64,000 nucleotides of DNA from the NCBI GenBank assembly GCA_035699085.1, contig DASSBG010000045.1, positions 186,001-250,000 of the forward strand, read 5' to 3'. Origin of the DNA: DASSBG01 sp035699085 (GTDB taxonomy: Bacteria > Pseudomonadota > Gammaproteobacteria > Xanthomonadales > Rhodanobacteraceae). The notes under the pieces are model-generated. The model saw only the letters and a list, made by a program, of their open reading frames with translations. It was not told the origin of the DNA and ran no database searches. Positions 45,868 to 55,985 of the stretch are shown here, piece by piece (the stretch's first letter is position 1; the number at the start of each line of letters is the position of its first letter). Position numbers and translations under genes: made by a program.

Positions 45868-48339
45868 ATGGGTGTATCGATGTCCACCAGTGGCACAACA
45901 GCGGGACCGCCTGCGGTGGCGTTCCTCGCGGGGGGCGGTGCGCTGGGCACCATCATCGGCGAGTTCGACTGGGCCGCGACGTCACTGGGGCCCATTGGAG
46001 CCTGGCCGGAACGCTTGAAGACGACGACCGCCATCGTGCTGCACTCGCCGGTGCCGATGGCGTTGCTCTGGGGCCCGGACGGCATCCTGATCTACAACGA
46101 TGCCTACGCTGGCATTGCGGGGCAGCGCCATCCGCGGTTGCTGGGCTCGAAGGTGCTCGAAGGCTGGCCCGAGATGGCCGATCTCAACCGGCACGTCTTG
46201 GAGGTGGTGTTGGCTGGGGGTTCGCTGGCCTACAAGAACCAGGAACTGACGCTGTATCGCGCCGGCGAGGCAGAGCAGGTCTGGATGGATCTGAATTACT
46301 CACCGGTGCCTGGCGAAGACGGCCGACCCGTGGGCGTGGTCGCCATCGTCGCGGAAAACACGCAAAAGGTGCTCGGCGAGCGCAAGACGGTCGCTGAACT
46401 CGAGGGGCTCACGCAGATGTTCGAGCAGGCGCCGGGCTTCATCGCCCTGCTGGCCGGGCCCGAACACCGCTTCGAGCTGGCGAATTCGGCGTACAGGCAA
46501 CTCGTCCGCCACCGGGATGTGGTCGGCAAGACGGTGCGTGAGGCGCTGCCCGAGATCGAGTCACAGGGCTTCCTGATGCTGCTCGACCAGGTCTACCGGA
46601 CCGGCGAGACCTTCGTCGGCAAGGCGCGGGAGGTGGATCTGCAGCCGGCGCCCGGCATGCCGGCGGAGAAATGCTTCGTCGATTTTGTCTACCAGCCATT
46701 ACGGGACGCTGACGGCACCATCACGCGGATCTTCGTCGAGGGCTCCAACGTGACCCGGCGGGTACGTCTCGAGATGGCACGGGCGGCGGAGAAGCGGGCG
46801 CTCGAACTTGCCGTCGCCGCGGCCCCCTTGCCCGAGGTGCTGGCCATGCTGGTGCGCACGGCCGAGTCGTCGTCCGAGGACGCGATGCTTGGTTCGATCC
46901 TGCTGCTCGACCGCGACGGCGTGCACCTGCGTGATGGCGCCGGGCCGAACCTGCCGCAGGCCTATCGCGACGCCATCGATGGCCTTCCCATCGGGCCGCA
47001 GGCGGGATCCTGTGGCACCGCCGCCTTCAGGAAGCAGGCGGTGCATGTCAGCGACATCGAGAAAGATCCATTGTGGGCGGACTACCGCGAGCTTGCGCTG
47101 CGGCACGGCCTTCGAGCCTGCTGGTCGACGCCGGTGCTGTCGGCGCGCGGCCAGCTGCTCGGCACCTTTGCCATGTATTACCGGCAGCCGCAGGCGCCGC
47201 GGGCGGCCGATCTGGAAATGGTCGAGGTGGTGACGCGCACGGCGGCGCTGGTGATCGAACGCAAGCGCTCGGAGCAGGCCTTGCGCGAGAGCGAGGCGCG
47301 CTTCCGCAAAGTGTTCGAATACTCGAACGACGCGATCTGCCTGCTCGATCCGGAGCGCGACGCGGTGCTGGAGGCCAACCCTGCCGCAGTGGCCATGTTC
47401 GGCTATGCCAGCCGTGACGCGTTTCTCGCCACGCCGGTGTCCGCCTTCCTGCCGGACGATGCGTCGACGATCCGCAAAGTCGTGCGCGGCGCCAGTGGCG
47501 AACGTTCGGGCTGGACCGGCGAGCTCACCTGCCGCGGCAGCGGCGGTGCCTCGATCGACACCGAGATGTCGGCCTCGACGCTCACCGTCAATGGCCGCCG
47601 CTGCATGCTTGCGCTGGTGCGCGACATCGGCGAACGCAAGCGTGCGGAACGGCATCGGAAGATGCTGCTGGACGAGCTCAACCACAGGGTGAAGAACACG
47701 CTGGCTTCGGTGCAGGCGATCGCGGCGCAGACATTTCGCGACGAGGCCGGCGATGCGCGTGCAGCGTTCGAGGCGCGGCTGTTCGCGCTGTCGAGCGCAC
47801 ACAGCCTGCTGACAAGCCAGCAATGGGAAGGCGTGGAGCTGCGTGAGCTGGCATTGCGGGTCCTCGATCCCTTCATGGGCGCACGGGCCGCCGAGCGGTT
47901 TCATTTGCAGGGCGGCGACGTACTGCTGCCGCCCAAGGCCGCGCTGGCCATCAGCATGGCGTTGCATGAACTGGCCAGCAATGCGGCGAAATACGGCGCC
48001 CTGAGCGTGGGCTCGCACGGCCGTGTCGAGCTGAGCTGGGCGACGGCCGATGGGCGCCTGCGCCTGCGCTGGGAGGAGAGGGACGGGCCACCCGTCGTGC
48101 CGCCGACGCGCAAGGGCTTTGGCTCACGCCTGATCCAGGCGGGCCTGGCGCATGAGTTGGAGGGCACCGCCACACTGGACTGTCGCCGCGAGGGGCTCGT
48201 CTGCGAAATCGACATGCCCGAACCCGCCGTTTCGCGCAGGTTGCCGGACGACAACAATCCACGCAGTGGAACAACCGCCACGCAAACCGGTGGGGCGCGA
48301 GACCCGGAAAACGACCCAGGTCCTGGTCGCTCCGCATAG
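45868..48339 (+). CDS. HWE-family sensor histidine kinase with PAS and GAF domains
   Basis: An 823-residue soluble sensor kinase. Two PAS-like domains cover about 35-165 and 175-300, a GAF domain about 310-465 (SCGTAAFRKQAVHVSDIEKD), a third PAS about 475-600, then the HWE/HisKA2-type H-box LLDELNHRVKNTLASVQAIA with the histidine at 606. The ATPase part has ALHELASNAAKYGALS, LRWEERDGPPV with the W-x-E element and GFGSRLIQAG. No membrane segment or response regulator is present. PAS sensors of this type often detect light or redox through flavin, but no LOV cysteine motif was seen. An ATG at 45880 is an alternative start. Confidence 0.88.
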   Translation: MGVSMSTSGTTAGPPAVAFLAGGGALGTIIGEFDWAATSLGPIGAWPERLKTTTAIVLHSPVPMALLWGPDGILIYNDAYAGIAGQRHPRLLGSKVLEGWPEMADLNRHVLEVVLAGGSLAYKNQELTLYRAGEAEQVWMDLNYSPVPGEDGRPVGVVAIVAENTQKVLGERKTVAELEGLTQMFEQAPGFIALLAGPEHRFELANSAYRQLVRHRDVVGKTVREALPEIESQGFLMLLDQVYRTGETFVGKAREVDLQPAPGMPAEKCFVDFVYQPLRDADGTITRIFVEGSNVTRRVRLEMARAAEKRALELAVAAAPLPEVLAMLVRTAESSSEDAMLGSILLLDRDGVHLRDGAGPNLPQAYRDAIDGLPIGPQAGSCGTAAFRKQAVHVSDIEKDPLWADYRELALRHGLRACWSTPVLSARGQLLGTFAMYYRQPQAPRAADLEMVEVVTRTAALVIERKRSEQALRESEARFRKVFEYSNDAICLLDPERDAVLEANPAAVAMFGYASRDAFLATPVSAFLPDDASTIRKVVRGASGERSGWTGELTCRGSGGASIDTEMSASTLTVNGRRCMLALVRDIGERKRAERHRKMLLDELNHRVKNTLASVQAIAAQTFRDEAGDARAAFEARLFALSSAHSLLTSQQWEGVELRELALRVLDPFMGARAAERFHLQGGDVLLPPKAALAISMALHELASNAAKYGALSVGSHGRVELSWATADGRLRLRWEERDGPPVVPPTRKGFGSRLIQAGLAHELEGTATLDCRREGLVCEIDMPEPAVSRRLPDDNNPRSGTTATQTGGARDPENDPGPGRSA

Positions 48340-48446
48340 GCCGAGCCGTTCCGGCGCGGGCGGCGGGCATTGCCGACCCCTTCGGTGCGTATGCCGCGAT
48401 GGAATCCCGCGGCCCGTGCGGGCCGCCGCGGCCTTCGGCCCGGCGG

Positions 48447-49727
48447 TCACTGCTCGGCGGTCGCTGGTTCCGCTGGCTGCGGGCGCGTCTCCGGCATCAT
48501 CTTCAGTGCATTGGGCGTGGTGCGCAGCATCGGCCGGAAGTTGTTTTCGGTGGCCTGCTCGCGGCGGAAGATCAGGTAGCGATACCCGGCGTACAGCGCC
48601 AGCAGGCCCTGCATCAGCGCGAACCAGGCAAACAGCGACCATGCACCCAGTGCCGACATCAGCGTGCCGGCGACCAGGGGGCCGGTGGCCGAGCCGATGC
48701 CGTAGATCAGCAGCACGCTGCTGCTGGCCGCCAGCAAGTCTTCCTGCGCCAGGTGGTCGACCAGGTGGGCGACGACGATCGGGTAAATCGCGAAGGTCAT
48801 GCCGCCGTAGAGAAACACCTGCACCAGTGCCAGGGTCGGGGTGCGCGCGGCCGGCAGCGCCAGCAGCGCCAGCAAGCAGGCCGCCGCGCAGACGAGCGAG
48901 AGGGCGATGCGCCGGTCGTGGCGATCCGACAGCCGCCCCAACGGCCACTGCAGCGCGGCACCCCCGACGATGGCCACGCTCATGTAGGTGCCGACGGCGG
49001 TGGTGTCGAAGCCGATGCGATGCGCATACACCGGGAGCAGACCCCACAGGGCACCCATCGCGAGCCCCGACAACGCGGCGCCGACCGCGGCGCTGGGGGC
49101 GAGGTGGAACAGCCGCCCCAGCCGCAGCCGAGGCGTGGTCTGCGGCGCCGGCTGCGCCTGCCGCGTCACCATCACCGGCAGCGTCGCCGCGCACACCAGC
49201 AGCGCCACCACCACAAACAGCAGGAACGGCTGGCCGGCCACCCGCAGCAGCTGCTGGCCAAGCGCCAATGCGCCAAGGTTCACCACCATGTAGGCCGCGA
49301 ATACCGCACCGCGCTGCGCCGGCTGGGCCTGCGCGTTGAGCCAGCTCTCGATGATGGTGTAGAGCCCGACCAGCGCGACGCCCGCCACCAGGCGCAGCGC
49401 CAGCCACAGGATCGGACCGTCACTGAGCGTGTGCAGCAGCACCACGCAGGCGGCGCAGGCGGTGCAGAAGGCAAAGGCGCGGATGTGTCCGATGCGCCGG
49501 ATCAGCGGCGGCAGGGCAAAGGTGCCGATGAAGTAGCCGACGTAATAAGCCGACGTCAGGCCGCCGAGCAGCGTGTTGGAATAGCCGATGGCGGCGCCGC
49601 GCAGCGGGATCAGCGTGTTGAGCAGGCCGACGCCGCCCAGCAGCAGCGCGGTGCCGCCGAGCAGCGAGGCAACAGGACGTAATGTGCGGACCACGGCGCG
49701 CCCGTGTTCGGATGGAGGGCCGAACAT
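48447..49727 (-). CDS. MFS transporter, YcaD-like
   Basis: A 426-residue membrane protein with twelve hydrophobic helices. GLLNTLIPLRGAAIGYSNTL in helix 1-2 and GRLSDRHDRRIALSL in the central loop are typical of the YcaD/YfkF-like branch of the major facilitator superfamily. The C-terminus is a polar tail of about 40 residues. The substrate is unknown. It is convergent with the sensor kinase and leads the next minus-strand gene by 78 bases, too far to be sure of an operon. Confidence 0.8.
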   Translation of the reverse strand: MFGPPSEHGRAVVRTLRPVASLLGGTALLLGGVGLLNTLIPLRGAAIGYSNTLLGGLTSAYYVGYFIGTFALPPLIRRIGHIRAFAFCTACAACVVLLHTLSDGPILWLALRLVAGVALVGLYTIIESWLNAQAQPAQRGAVFAAYMVVNLGALALGQQLLRVAGQPFLLFVVVALLVCAATLPVMVTRQAQPAPQTTPRLRLGRLFHLAPSAAVGAALSGLAMGALWGLLPVYAHRIGFDTTAVGTYMSVAIVGGAALQWPLGRLSDRHDRRIALSLVCAAACLLALLALPAARTPTLALVQVFLYGGMTFAIYPIVVAHLVDHLAQEDLLAASSSVLLIYGIGSATGPLVAGTLMSALGAWSLFAWFALMQGLLALYAGYRYLIFRREQATENNFRPMLRTTPNALKMMPETRPQPAEPATAEQ

Positions 49728-49805
49728 AACAGGCGCGACGATTTTCCGCCTGATTCGCGTCTGTCCAGCCGTCGTTGTGCCCGCCGCGGCCCGGACGTGC
49801 CCGCG

Positions 49806-50384
49806 TCAGGTGGTTTGGGCGCTGCCGAAGCTGGTGCCCTCGTACACTTCCATCGGCACGCCGATGAAGGCGGCGATGCGTTCCGCTTCCTTCTTCAGTG
49901 GCATCGATCGCACCAGCGCACCGATCATGCCGCCGATGCTCATGGTGCGGGTGTGGCTGCCGAGCGCAATCTGCTGCGCGTCGCGTGTGTGCAGGAACAC
50001 GCTCGAAGTGACTTCGGTCTCGTAACGCTGCGAGCCGTCGGCGCTGTTGTTGCGCAAGCGCTGGGTGGTGCTGCTCCTCAGTTGCACGGAGAGGACGTCG
50101 GTCAGCGCGAAGCTGTGCGAGCTTGATGCGGAGAACAGGCGCCTGGAGGCGATGCTGCTGTCGCCTGACTTGGCCAACACAATGTGCGTGGCTTTGGACA
50201 GGCACGCCACCAGCGCGCCAATCACCAGCAGCGCCAGCCCGAGCAGGGGCAGCCACCACAGGCGGTTGAGGTAGCCCATGATGACAATGCCAATCCCGCC
50301 CAGGCAGAGGATGGCCCCGGCCGCGACCGGCATGCACAATGAGTTGTCGATGATCAGCTGTTCGGGCGCCTGGCGGATCTTCAT
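49806..50384 (-). CDS. Two-helix membrane protein of unknown function
   Basis: A 192-residue protein. Two hydrophobic segments at about residues 17-36 and 44-62 (VAAGAILCLGGIGIVIMGYL, WLPLLGLALLVIGALVACL) are followed by a beta-rich cytosolic part with THIVLAKSGDSSIASRRLFS and VQLRSSTTQRLRNN, which may be a PH-like domain. No family was recognised. The ATG at 50384 follows a purine-rich stretch. It stands alone between a transporter and a secreted protein gene on the same strand. Confidence 0.6.
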   Translation of the reverse strand: MKIRQAPEQLIIDNSLCMPVAAGAILCLGGIGIVIMGYLNRLWWLPLLGLALLVIGALVACLSKATHIVLAKSGDSSIASRRLFSASSSHSFALTDVLSVQLRSSTTQRLRNNSADGSQRYETEVTSSVFLHTRDAQQIALGSHTRTMSIGGMIGALVRSMPLKKEAERIAAFIGVPMEVYEGTSFGSAQTT

Positions 50385-50626
50385 GGGTCGCGACTCCGGT
50401 GAACGTGCAGGTGGAAGGTGTGAACTTGCGCTGCCCGCGCTTGCGGCGTGATGGCGGGCACGGCGCCGATGGTGCCGGCCGCGAGGTCGGCAGCGCTCGG
50501 CTGGCGTGCACGCTCGGCGGCGGTACCCATCACGGTGGGCTACGATGCCAGGTCATCGCGGATCAGCAGGACGGCGGCGCACAGGAGTGCCACGGACGGC
50601 TGCCGGTCAAGCATGGAGGCCGCCGC

Positions 50627-52504
50627 TCATTGCGAGCCATCGAAGCCGTCGCGGAACAGGATGCCCGACTCGACCGCGCCGAGCGCGCAGGCCGCTGGAT
50701 GGTAGACGCCAATTCCGCTGTCGTTGTAAACCCACTTTCCGCGCGGCCGCGTCACACCGCGTTCGTCGTTGGCCACGGCGGCGCAGCCATCGCCGGAGGG
50801 TTCGAAGCCGCGGCCCTTGGCGCCATTGATTGCCGGGCTTCCCGGCAACGGCATGAGCACCGGCAGGCCGTTGCCGCCCCACGCGTAGGCGGCGTAGCTG
50901 CCACGCGGCGGGGCGAACATCGGGTCGCCTTGGGTGTCGGGGGTGCCGCAGCTGGTGTCGTCGCTGAGGTTGTCGTCGATGAACTCGAAATCGGAGTCAC
51001 CCTGGACGTTGCAGTTGTTCAGCCGCGCCGCCGTGTGGGCCCAGGCGATCTGGTTGGCAGCCACGATGCTGTTGGAGAGCGTCAGTTTGGCGTTGTTGTG
51101 GTTTTCGATTCCGCCGCCGCCGCTGAAACCGTCAGCGCCCGCGGCGCTGCCGTCCGCACCCTGGCCGCCGCTCCCTGTGGTGGCATCGTTGTAGCCTATG
51201 CTTGTGTGGACGAGCAGGGAATAGGTGTCGCCCTGGTTCCAGTTGAAGAGGGCGCCGCCCTCGGCGACGCCGCCGCCACCGCCGACGCCGCCCGCGCCCG
51301 ACGCGCCTGCGGTGCCTGTCGGGCCCTGGATGTTGCCGTTGCCGCCCGCGCCGGCGTCGCCACCCGCGCCGTGCTCGCCGCCGTCGCCGCCGGTCGCGCC
51401 CGGACCGAAAAAGGACAAGCCGGTGATCGCATGGTTGCCCGCAAGGGTCGAGTTGACCAGCGTGACGACGCCGCCGCCATAGATCGCACCACCGGCGGCC
51501 CAGCCCATGCTGCCGCCCGCCCCGCCATCGCCACCCTGGCCGCCGTCGCCTCCGGTGCCGCCGCTGCCAACGGGCAAGCACACGCCGTCGACAAGAGCGC
51601 AGGGACTGTTGCCACCGGTGCCGCCCCTGCCGCCGCTGCCACCCGAACCTCCGTCGCCGCCTGGCCCGCCATCAACGAACGAGTTGCTGATCGTCGTGCT
51701 GTCCAGGAACAGCGTGCCGCCAGCCGTGATGGCGCCGCCGTGGGCGTCGCCGCCGGTGCCGCCAACGCCGCCGGTGCCGCCGGCAGCGCCGGGTTCGCCC
51801 GGCGCCCCGGTGCGGTTGTTGGCGCCATCAGCGCCGCCGGTGCCGGCCGCTCCGGCACCACCGTGGCCGCCGGGGCCGCCGAGGGCAAGGCAATTGGTGA
51901 CAAGGTCGAAAGCCAGGTGCAGCGTATTGTTCGTGCCCAGATAGATGCAGCCGCCGGTGCCGGTGCCGCCTTTCCCGCCACCGCCACCGTTGGCGCCCGG
52001 CGTGGTGGCGTCCGCGCCGGGCGCGCCCGTGGCGCCAACCGACCAGCCGGCGGTGATGGTGAGGTGGTCGATGGCGACCTCGGGCGCGTTTGCTGCGCCA
52101 TTCGGCATGAAGAACACGCGGCTCGCGCCGGCACCGGAGACGGACAGCTTGTCGAAGCCCGGGCCGTGGATGGTCAGCCCGGTGTCGATCTCCAGCGGTT
52201 CGGCGTTCTGCAGCGTGATGGTTGCAGGCAGCGCATAGCCGCTCAGGTTGAATTGGATGGTATCGCCGTCCTGCGCGCTGAAGATGGCGTCGCGCAAGGT
52301 GTAGCACTGATGGGTGCTGGTGTTGCATTCGACGCCGGGCGGCGCGTCGTCCTGGTTGGTGGTCACGGTCCACGTGGTCGCCGCGCCCGCGGCCATGGAG
52401 GTGGCCACGGCGATGGACGCCAACGCCCATGCGAGGCGGCGAACTGTGCGGCGGGCAGGTCGGCGCGTGCCGGCATCCGTGCGGCTAAGGTTTGACGGCG
52501 TCAT
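50627..52504 (-). CDS. Secreted Gly-rich beta-helix protein
   Basis: A 625-residue exported protein. A signal peptide ends near residue 42 (WALASIAVATSMAAGAATTW). The following NQDDAPPGVECNTSTHQCYT and LRDAIFSAQDGDTIQFNL resembles a CSLREA repeat that starts a parallel beta-helix. From about 165 to 470 there are long Gly-rich runs with GAPGEPGAAGG-like collagen spacing alternating with beta-helix rungs (GGTLFLDSTTISNS, NSTLAGNHAI). The C-terminus is GILFRDGFDGSQ, the FxDGFE-type tail common in Xanthomonadales secreted proteins and a likely sorting signal. It may be an adhesin or surface structure. It is divergent from the CadC-like regulator. Confidence 0.8.
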   Translation of the reverse strand: MTPSNLSRTDAGTRRPARRTVRRLAWALASIAVATSMAAGAATTWTVTTNQDDAPPGVECNTSTHQCYTLRDAIFSAQDGDTIQFNLSGYALPATITLQNAEPLEIDTGLTIHGPGFDKLSVSGAGASRVFFMPNGAANAPEVAIDHLTITAGWSVGATGAPGADATTPGANGGGGGKGGTGTGGCIYLGTNNTLHLAFDLVTNCLALGGPGGHGGAGAAGTGGADGANNRTGAPGEPGAAGGTGGVGGTGGDAHGGAITAGGTLFLDSTTISNSFVDGGPGGDGGSGGSGGRGGTGGNSPCALVDGVCLPVGSGGTGGDGGQGGDGGAGGSMGWAAGGAIYGGGVVTLVNSTLAGNHAITGLSFFGPGATGGDGGEHGAGGDAGAGGNGNIQGPTGTAGASGAGGVGGGGGVAEGGALFNWNQGDTYSLLVHTSIGYNDATTGSGGQGADGSAAGADGFSGGGGIENHNNAKLTLSNSIVAANQIAWAHTAARLNNCNVQGDSDFEFIDDNLSDDTSCGTPDTQGDPMFAPPRGSYAAYAWGGNGLPVLMPLPGSPAINGAKGRGFEPSGDGCAAVANDERGVTRPRGKWVYNDSGIGVYHPAACALGAVESGILFRDGFDGSQ

Positions 52505-52658
52505 GTGCAGGTCCCCGGGGGTGAGCTTCGGCCCACCATGGGCCCCGCTCGTCCGCACTGTCACGTGAGCAAGCGTCAGTACGCGTCACGCGGCGTTATT
52601 TGTCAGACGGATCAGTCGCTTGCGAATGGTCGCCCGACCACCATGCGATGGTGGCAGA

Positions 52659-55079
52659 ATGGCGAAAAGTGCCGGGGGAGCAGTCGTGCTGACGGACGGC
52701 GGCAACGAGGGGATCGGCGGCTGGCGATTCGGCGGGTTCGTGCTGGATCCGCTGCGCCGCCGTCTGCTGCACAACGGTTCGCCGGTGCATGTGGACGAAC
52801 GGCCGTTCGACCTGCTGGTCCTGCTGGCAAGCCACCATGATCGGCCGCTCGAGCGGCGCGAGATCACGACGGCGCTGTGGGGCGCCCGCCCCGTCGGCGA
52901 CAACACCTTGCGCCAGCTCGTCTACAAGGCGCGCCGCGCCGTTGGTGACGATGGCGAACGCCAGAGCGTCATCCGCACCCTCCATGGGCGGAGCATGCAA
53001 TGGGTGGCGCCGCTGGAGGCGGTCGAGACGCCGGCGGCGGGCCCTCGTGCGGCGCCGCCGGGTGCCACGGCGCGCCACGCCCGCGCGCGGTGGTGGCAAG
53101 CCGCGGTCATTGCGCTCGCGATCCTGTGCATCGCCATCGTGTCGGTACGCCGCGCCGATGCACCGTCTCACAACAAACCGCTGCGCCTGGTGGTTGCGCC
53201 GATCAGCAACCAGACCGGCGAGAAGTCCCTCGACTGGATCGCCCAGGGCCTGCCGGGTCTGCTCGTCGGGCTGCTAGGGCAGGCCGGAGGAATCGACTTG
53301 GTCGATCCGCTGGCCGCGGCCAGGGAGTGGCGTTATCGGCCGCAGCAGGGTCGGACGCAAGAGCAGCAATTGCGCTACGCCACCGGCGCCACCGCGTTGA
53401 TCGGCGGGGATCTGCACAAGCTTGCCGAGGGGCTGTATCGACTTGACCTGCACTTGGTGGTCGGTGACAAGGCTCCGGTACAAATCACGCTGACGGGTGG
53501 CAAGCCCGGCGCGTTGGCCGCAGACGCGCTGCCGCGTATCCGCCATGCGCTGCGACTGGACAAGCCCGCGGTGCCCAGCCGATTGCCCCACGATGCCTTC
53601 CTTGCCGAAGCCTACGCGCGCGGCATGGACCTTGTCGCGCACGGCAAGTGGAACGAGGCAATCGAATACTTCCGGCTGTGCGCCAGAAGCGCGCCGGACT
53701 TCCTTCCTGCGGCATACGCGTTCGGCGTCGCACGGTACGAAACCGATGATGTCCCCGGGGGCGAACAAACCCTGCAGATGGTAGCCAGGCAAGCGAAACG
53801 GCAGGGCGACACGCACATGCTGGCGAGCGCCCTGCTGCAGTTGGGCCATCTGGCGCGTACCTTCGACAAGAATGCGCAAGCCCTGCAATATCTTCGGCAG
53901 GCCGCCGCGGCGACAGGCGACGACAATGCGCGTACGTCCATCGAGGTCCATGCCTTGCTGGCCGATGTCCTGCACAAGTTGCAGCAACCTGCCGCGTCGC
54001 AGAGCGAACTGCGCAAGGCCAGGGTGATTGCGGCGCAGCACCCCGACCTGGTCGTGGCGCGCGCGCTGCTTTACGACATGGAAGGTTCCATCGCGTTCGA
54101 CGCGGGCGATTTGGCCGGTTCCGTTGCGGCCGACCGTGAGGCGTTGGCCCTGCGCGAATCGCTCGGAGACGAGCATGGCGTGATCGTCGGCATGTTCAAC
54201 CTCGCCAACGCGCTGCGGGCCATGCACCGAAATGCCGACTCGTTGACGCTCAGCGCAGACAGCTACCAGCGGGCGCTGGCCGCCGGCAGCCTGAACATGC
54301 GCTTCGCCGACGGTGCCAATCTTGCGGCGAGCCTGGTGAGTCTCGGCCTGTCGCGGCCGGCTGTCGCGGCGGCCATGCGCCTCACCCCGCTCGCCGAACA
54401 ACTGCACAGTGCGGAGTACCAGGTGCTGGCGTTGCAGCTGCGCGCCATGGGCGAGATGCAGCTGGGCGATTTTCATGCCGCGCTCGTCGACCTGCGCAAG
54501 GGCGACGCGCTCGTCGACGTCAGCAAGCTCGAATACGCGACGTTCCTGCAGCAGGAGACTTACGAGGCGATGGCCTCGTTCGAGGCCGAGCCACCGGCCA
54601 CGGTCGCATTGAGCAAAGCGTTTGATGCTCTGGCCGACGGGCACATGCACGAGGATGGTTATGCCAGACGACGCGCCGTGCTGCATGCGCTGGCAGCGGC
54701 AGCGGCTCGTCGACCGGTCGCTGCAAGGAACTATTTGCGCGAGGCGGCGGCGTTGCCGGCGCTTCCCGGCGACAGCGACTTCGAACTTCGCATGCCGTCC
54801 CTGCTGGTTGCGCTCGCTGGTAACGATCTGGAAGCCGCAGAGATCGCGCTAAAGGGCTACGACCCGGCGACCACGCCCGATGCAGGCGTGCTGCCGCTGT
54901 ATGTTCGCTGGGCCACCCAGCGCGGCGACAAGGTCAACGCGGCGCGGGGACGGGCGCGGTTGGCGGTGTTGCGCAAGCAAGGCATCGACGCTCTGGTCGC
55001 GACGGGCCTGGGGCCGGCCGACCCGCTCGCGGTGCCAGCCCCGGCCCGGGCCCCGGCGGCGATGGGCGGCGGCATCTGA
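52659..55079 (+). CDS. CadC-like membrane regulator with helical repeats
   Basis: An 806-residue protein. Residues about 20-105 form an OmpR/PhoB-type winged helix (FVLDPLRRRLLHNGSPVHVD, NTLRQLVYKARRAVGDDGER), a single membrane helix lies at about 145-165 (WWQAAVIALAILCIAIVSV), and the periplasmic part of about 630 residues is mostly paired helices of the tetratricopeptide kind. This is the design of CadC/ToxR-type one-component regulators that sense signals outside the membrane and bind DNA inside. It is divergent from the beta-helix protein gene and could control it. The ATG at 52659 is the last one before the DNA-binding domain. Confidence 0.8.
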   Translation: MAKSAGGAVVLTDGGNEGIGGWRFGGFVLDPLRRRLLHNGSPVHVDERPFDLLVLLASHHDRPLERREITTALWGARPVGDNTLRQLVYKARRAVGDDGERQSVIRTLHGRSMQWVAPLEAVETPAAGPRAAPPGATARHARARWWQAAVIALAILCIAIVSVRRADAPSHNKPLRLVVAPISNQTGEKSLDWIAQGLPGLLVGLLGQAGGIDLVDPLAAAREWRYRPQQGRTQEQQLRYATGATALIGGDLHKLAEGLYRLDLHLVVGDKAPVQITLTGGKPGALAADALPRIRHALRLDKPAVPSRLPHDAFLAEAYARGMDLVAHGKWNEAIEYFRLCARSAPDFLPAAYAFGVARYETDDVPGGEQTLQMVARQAKRQGDTHMLASALLQLGHLARTFDKNAQALQYLRQAAAATGDDNARTSIEVHALLADVLHKLQQPAASQSELRKARVIAAQHPDLVVARALLYDMEGSIAFDAGDLAGSVAADREALALRESLGDEHGVIVGMFNLANALRAMHRNADSLTLSADSYQRALAAGSLNMRFADGANLAASLVSLGLSRPAVAAAMRLTPLAEQLHSAEYQVLALQLRAMGEMQLGDFHAALVDLRKGDALVDVSKLEYATFLQQETYEAMASFEAEPPATVALSKAFDALADGHMHEDGYARRRAVLHALAAAAARRPVAARNYLREAAALPALPGDSDFELRMPSLLVALAGNDLEAAEIALKGYDPATTPDAGVLPLYVRWATQRGDKVNAARGRARLAVLRKQGIDALVATGLGPADPLAVPAPARAPAAMGGGI

Positions 55080-55225
55080 CGTCGGTGCCAGACCACCGCA
55101 CGCTGGTGCCGATCGTCGGCAGCACCGTTTGATCGCCCGTTCTTGAGTTTTTGCCTGCGCGCCGCGATATTGGCTGCGCGCCACGGGTGCGCGTGGAGCC
55201 ACCTGCGCTGGCGAGGGAACGACCA

Positions 55226-55543
55226 ATGCCGATCTACGAATTCGAATGCAGCGACTGCGGTCATCGCTTTGACCGCTTGCAGCGGTTGTCTGACCGCGAT
55301 CCGGAAATATGCCCGCAATGCGGCGAACGCGGCCTTCACCGCTGCGTGACCGCGCCCGCGTTCCGGCTGGCCGGCAACGGCTGGTACGAGACCGACTTCA
55401 AGAAGGCCGGCGACAAGAAGCGCAATCTCGCCGACACGGGCGGCGGCGCCTCCAGTGAGGGTGCCAAGGCCGGCAAGACCGATGGTGCGCCCTCGAGCGC
55501 ACCCGCCAAGCCGGAGAAGGCCGCGAAGCCGGCAGAATCCTGA
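55226..55543 (+). CDS. FmdB-family zinc-ribbon protein
   Basis: A 105-residue protein. The N-terminus MPIYEFECSDCGHRFDRLQR and PEICPQCGERGLHRCVTAPA contain the two CxxC pairs of the FmdB zinc ribbon. The C-terminal half is a low-complexity Lys/Ala/Ser stretch without structure. In many bacteria this gene stands just before aspS; here a DUF3011 gene separates them. The role is unknown; the zinc ribbon suggests nucleic-acid or protein binding. Confidence 0.85.
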   Translation: MPIYEFECSDCGHRFDRLQRLSDRDPEICPQCGERGLHRCVTAPAFRLAGNGWYETDFKKAGDKKRNLADTGGGASSEGAKAGKTDGAPSSAPAKPEKAAKPAES

Positions 55544-55985
55544 GCCGCGCCGGAGGCGGCGACGGCGTTGCCGCGGCGATTTCGATGGACAGCCCCGGCC
55601 ACATCGGGTACATACATGCCCAGCGTCTGTTCGGGGGATCCACTGGCGTCGTCATTCGCGCGTCCGCGCGCCGTCGCGTGCCGCTTGTCCTGCGGCGCCT
55701 GCCACGCAGGCGTGGCGAAGCGGCCCGCCCGACGCGCGTCCACGGCGGCGCGGCGCACCACGCACAGCATGCGGTGCATTGCCGGCGGTTGGCCCAGGGC
55801 TGGCCTGGCCGCGGCATCGGGCGTGACCGGGATCGGGTCGTTCGGGGCGGATGTTCGGGTGGGGCAGGGGCCGGTGTCTACGGTTCCGCTGCCACTGCGT
55901 TGCGTTTCATTGCTCCTGCGTGGCGCGGGGTGCCACGCGGGCTCGCCGGACTTCCCGGCACAGTACTCAATGGAGAACGTCCATC
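55544..55985. other. Gene-free stretch between the zinc-ribbon and DUF3011 genes
   Basis: 442 bases without a supported gene. Small hairpins are visible (GCCACGCAGGCGTGGC near 55699) but none is strong. The promoter of the DUF3011 gene should lie in the last 100 bases; none was assigned. Confidence 0.5.

Noticed and set aside
50399..52495. A 2.1-kb plus-strand frame opposite the Gly-rich protein
   Set aside because: It is Ala/Gly/Arg-rich without signal peptide or domain. The minus strand has a signal peptide, CSLREA-like start and FRDGFD tail.
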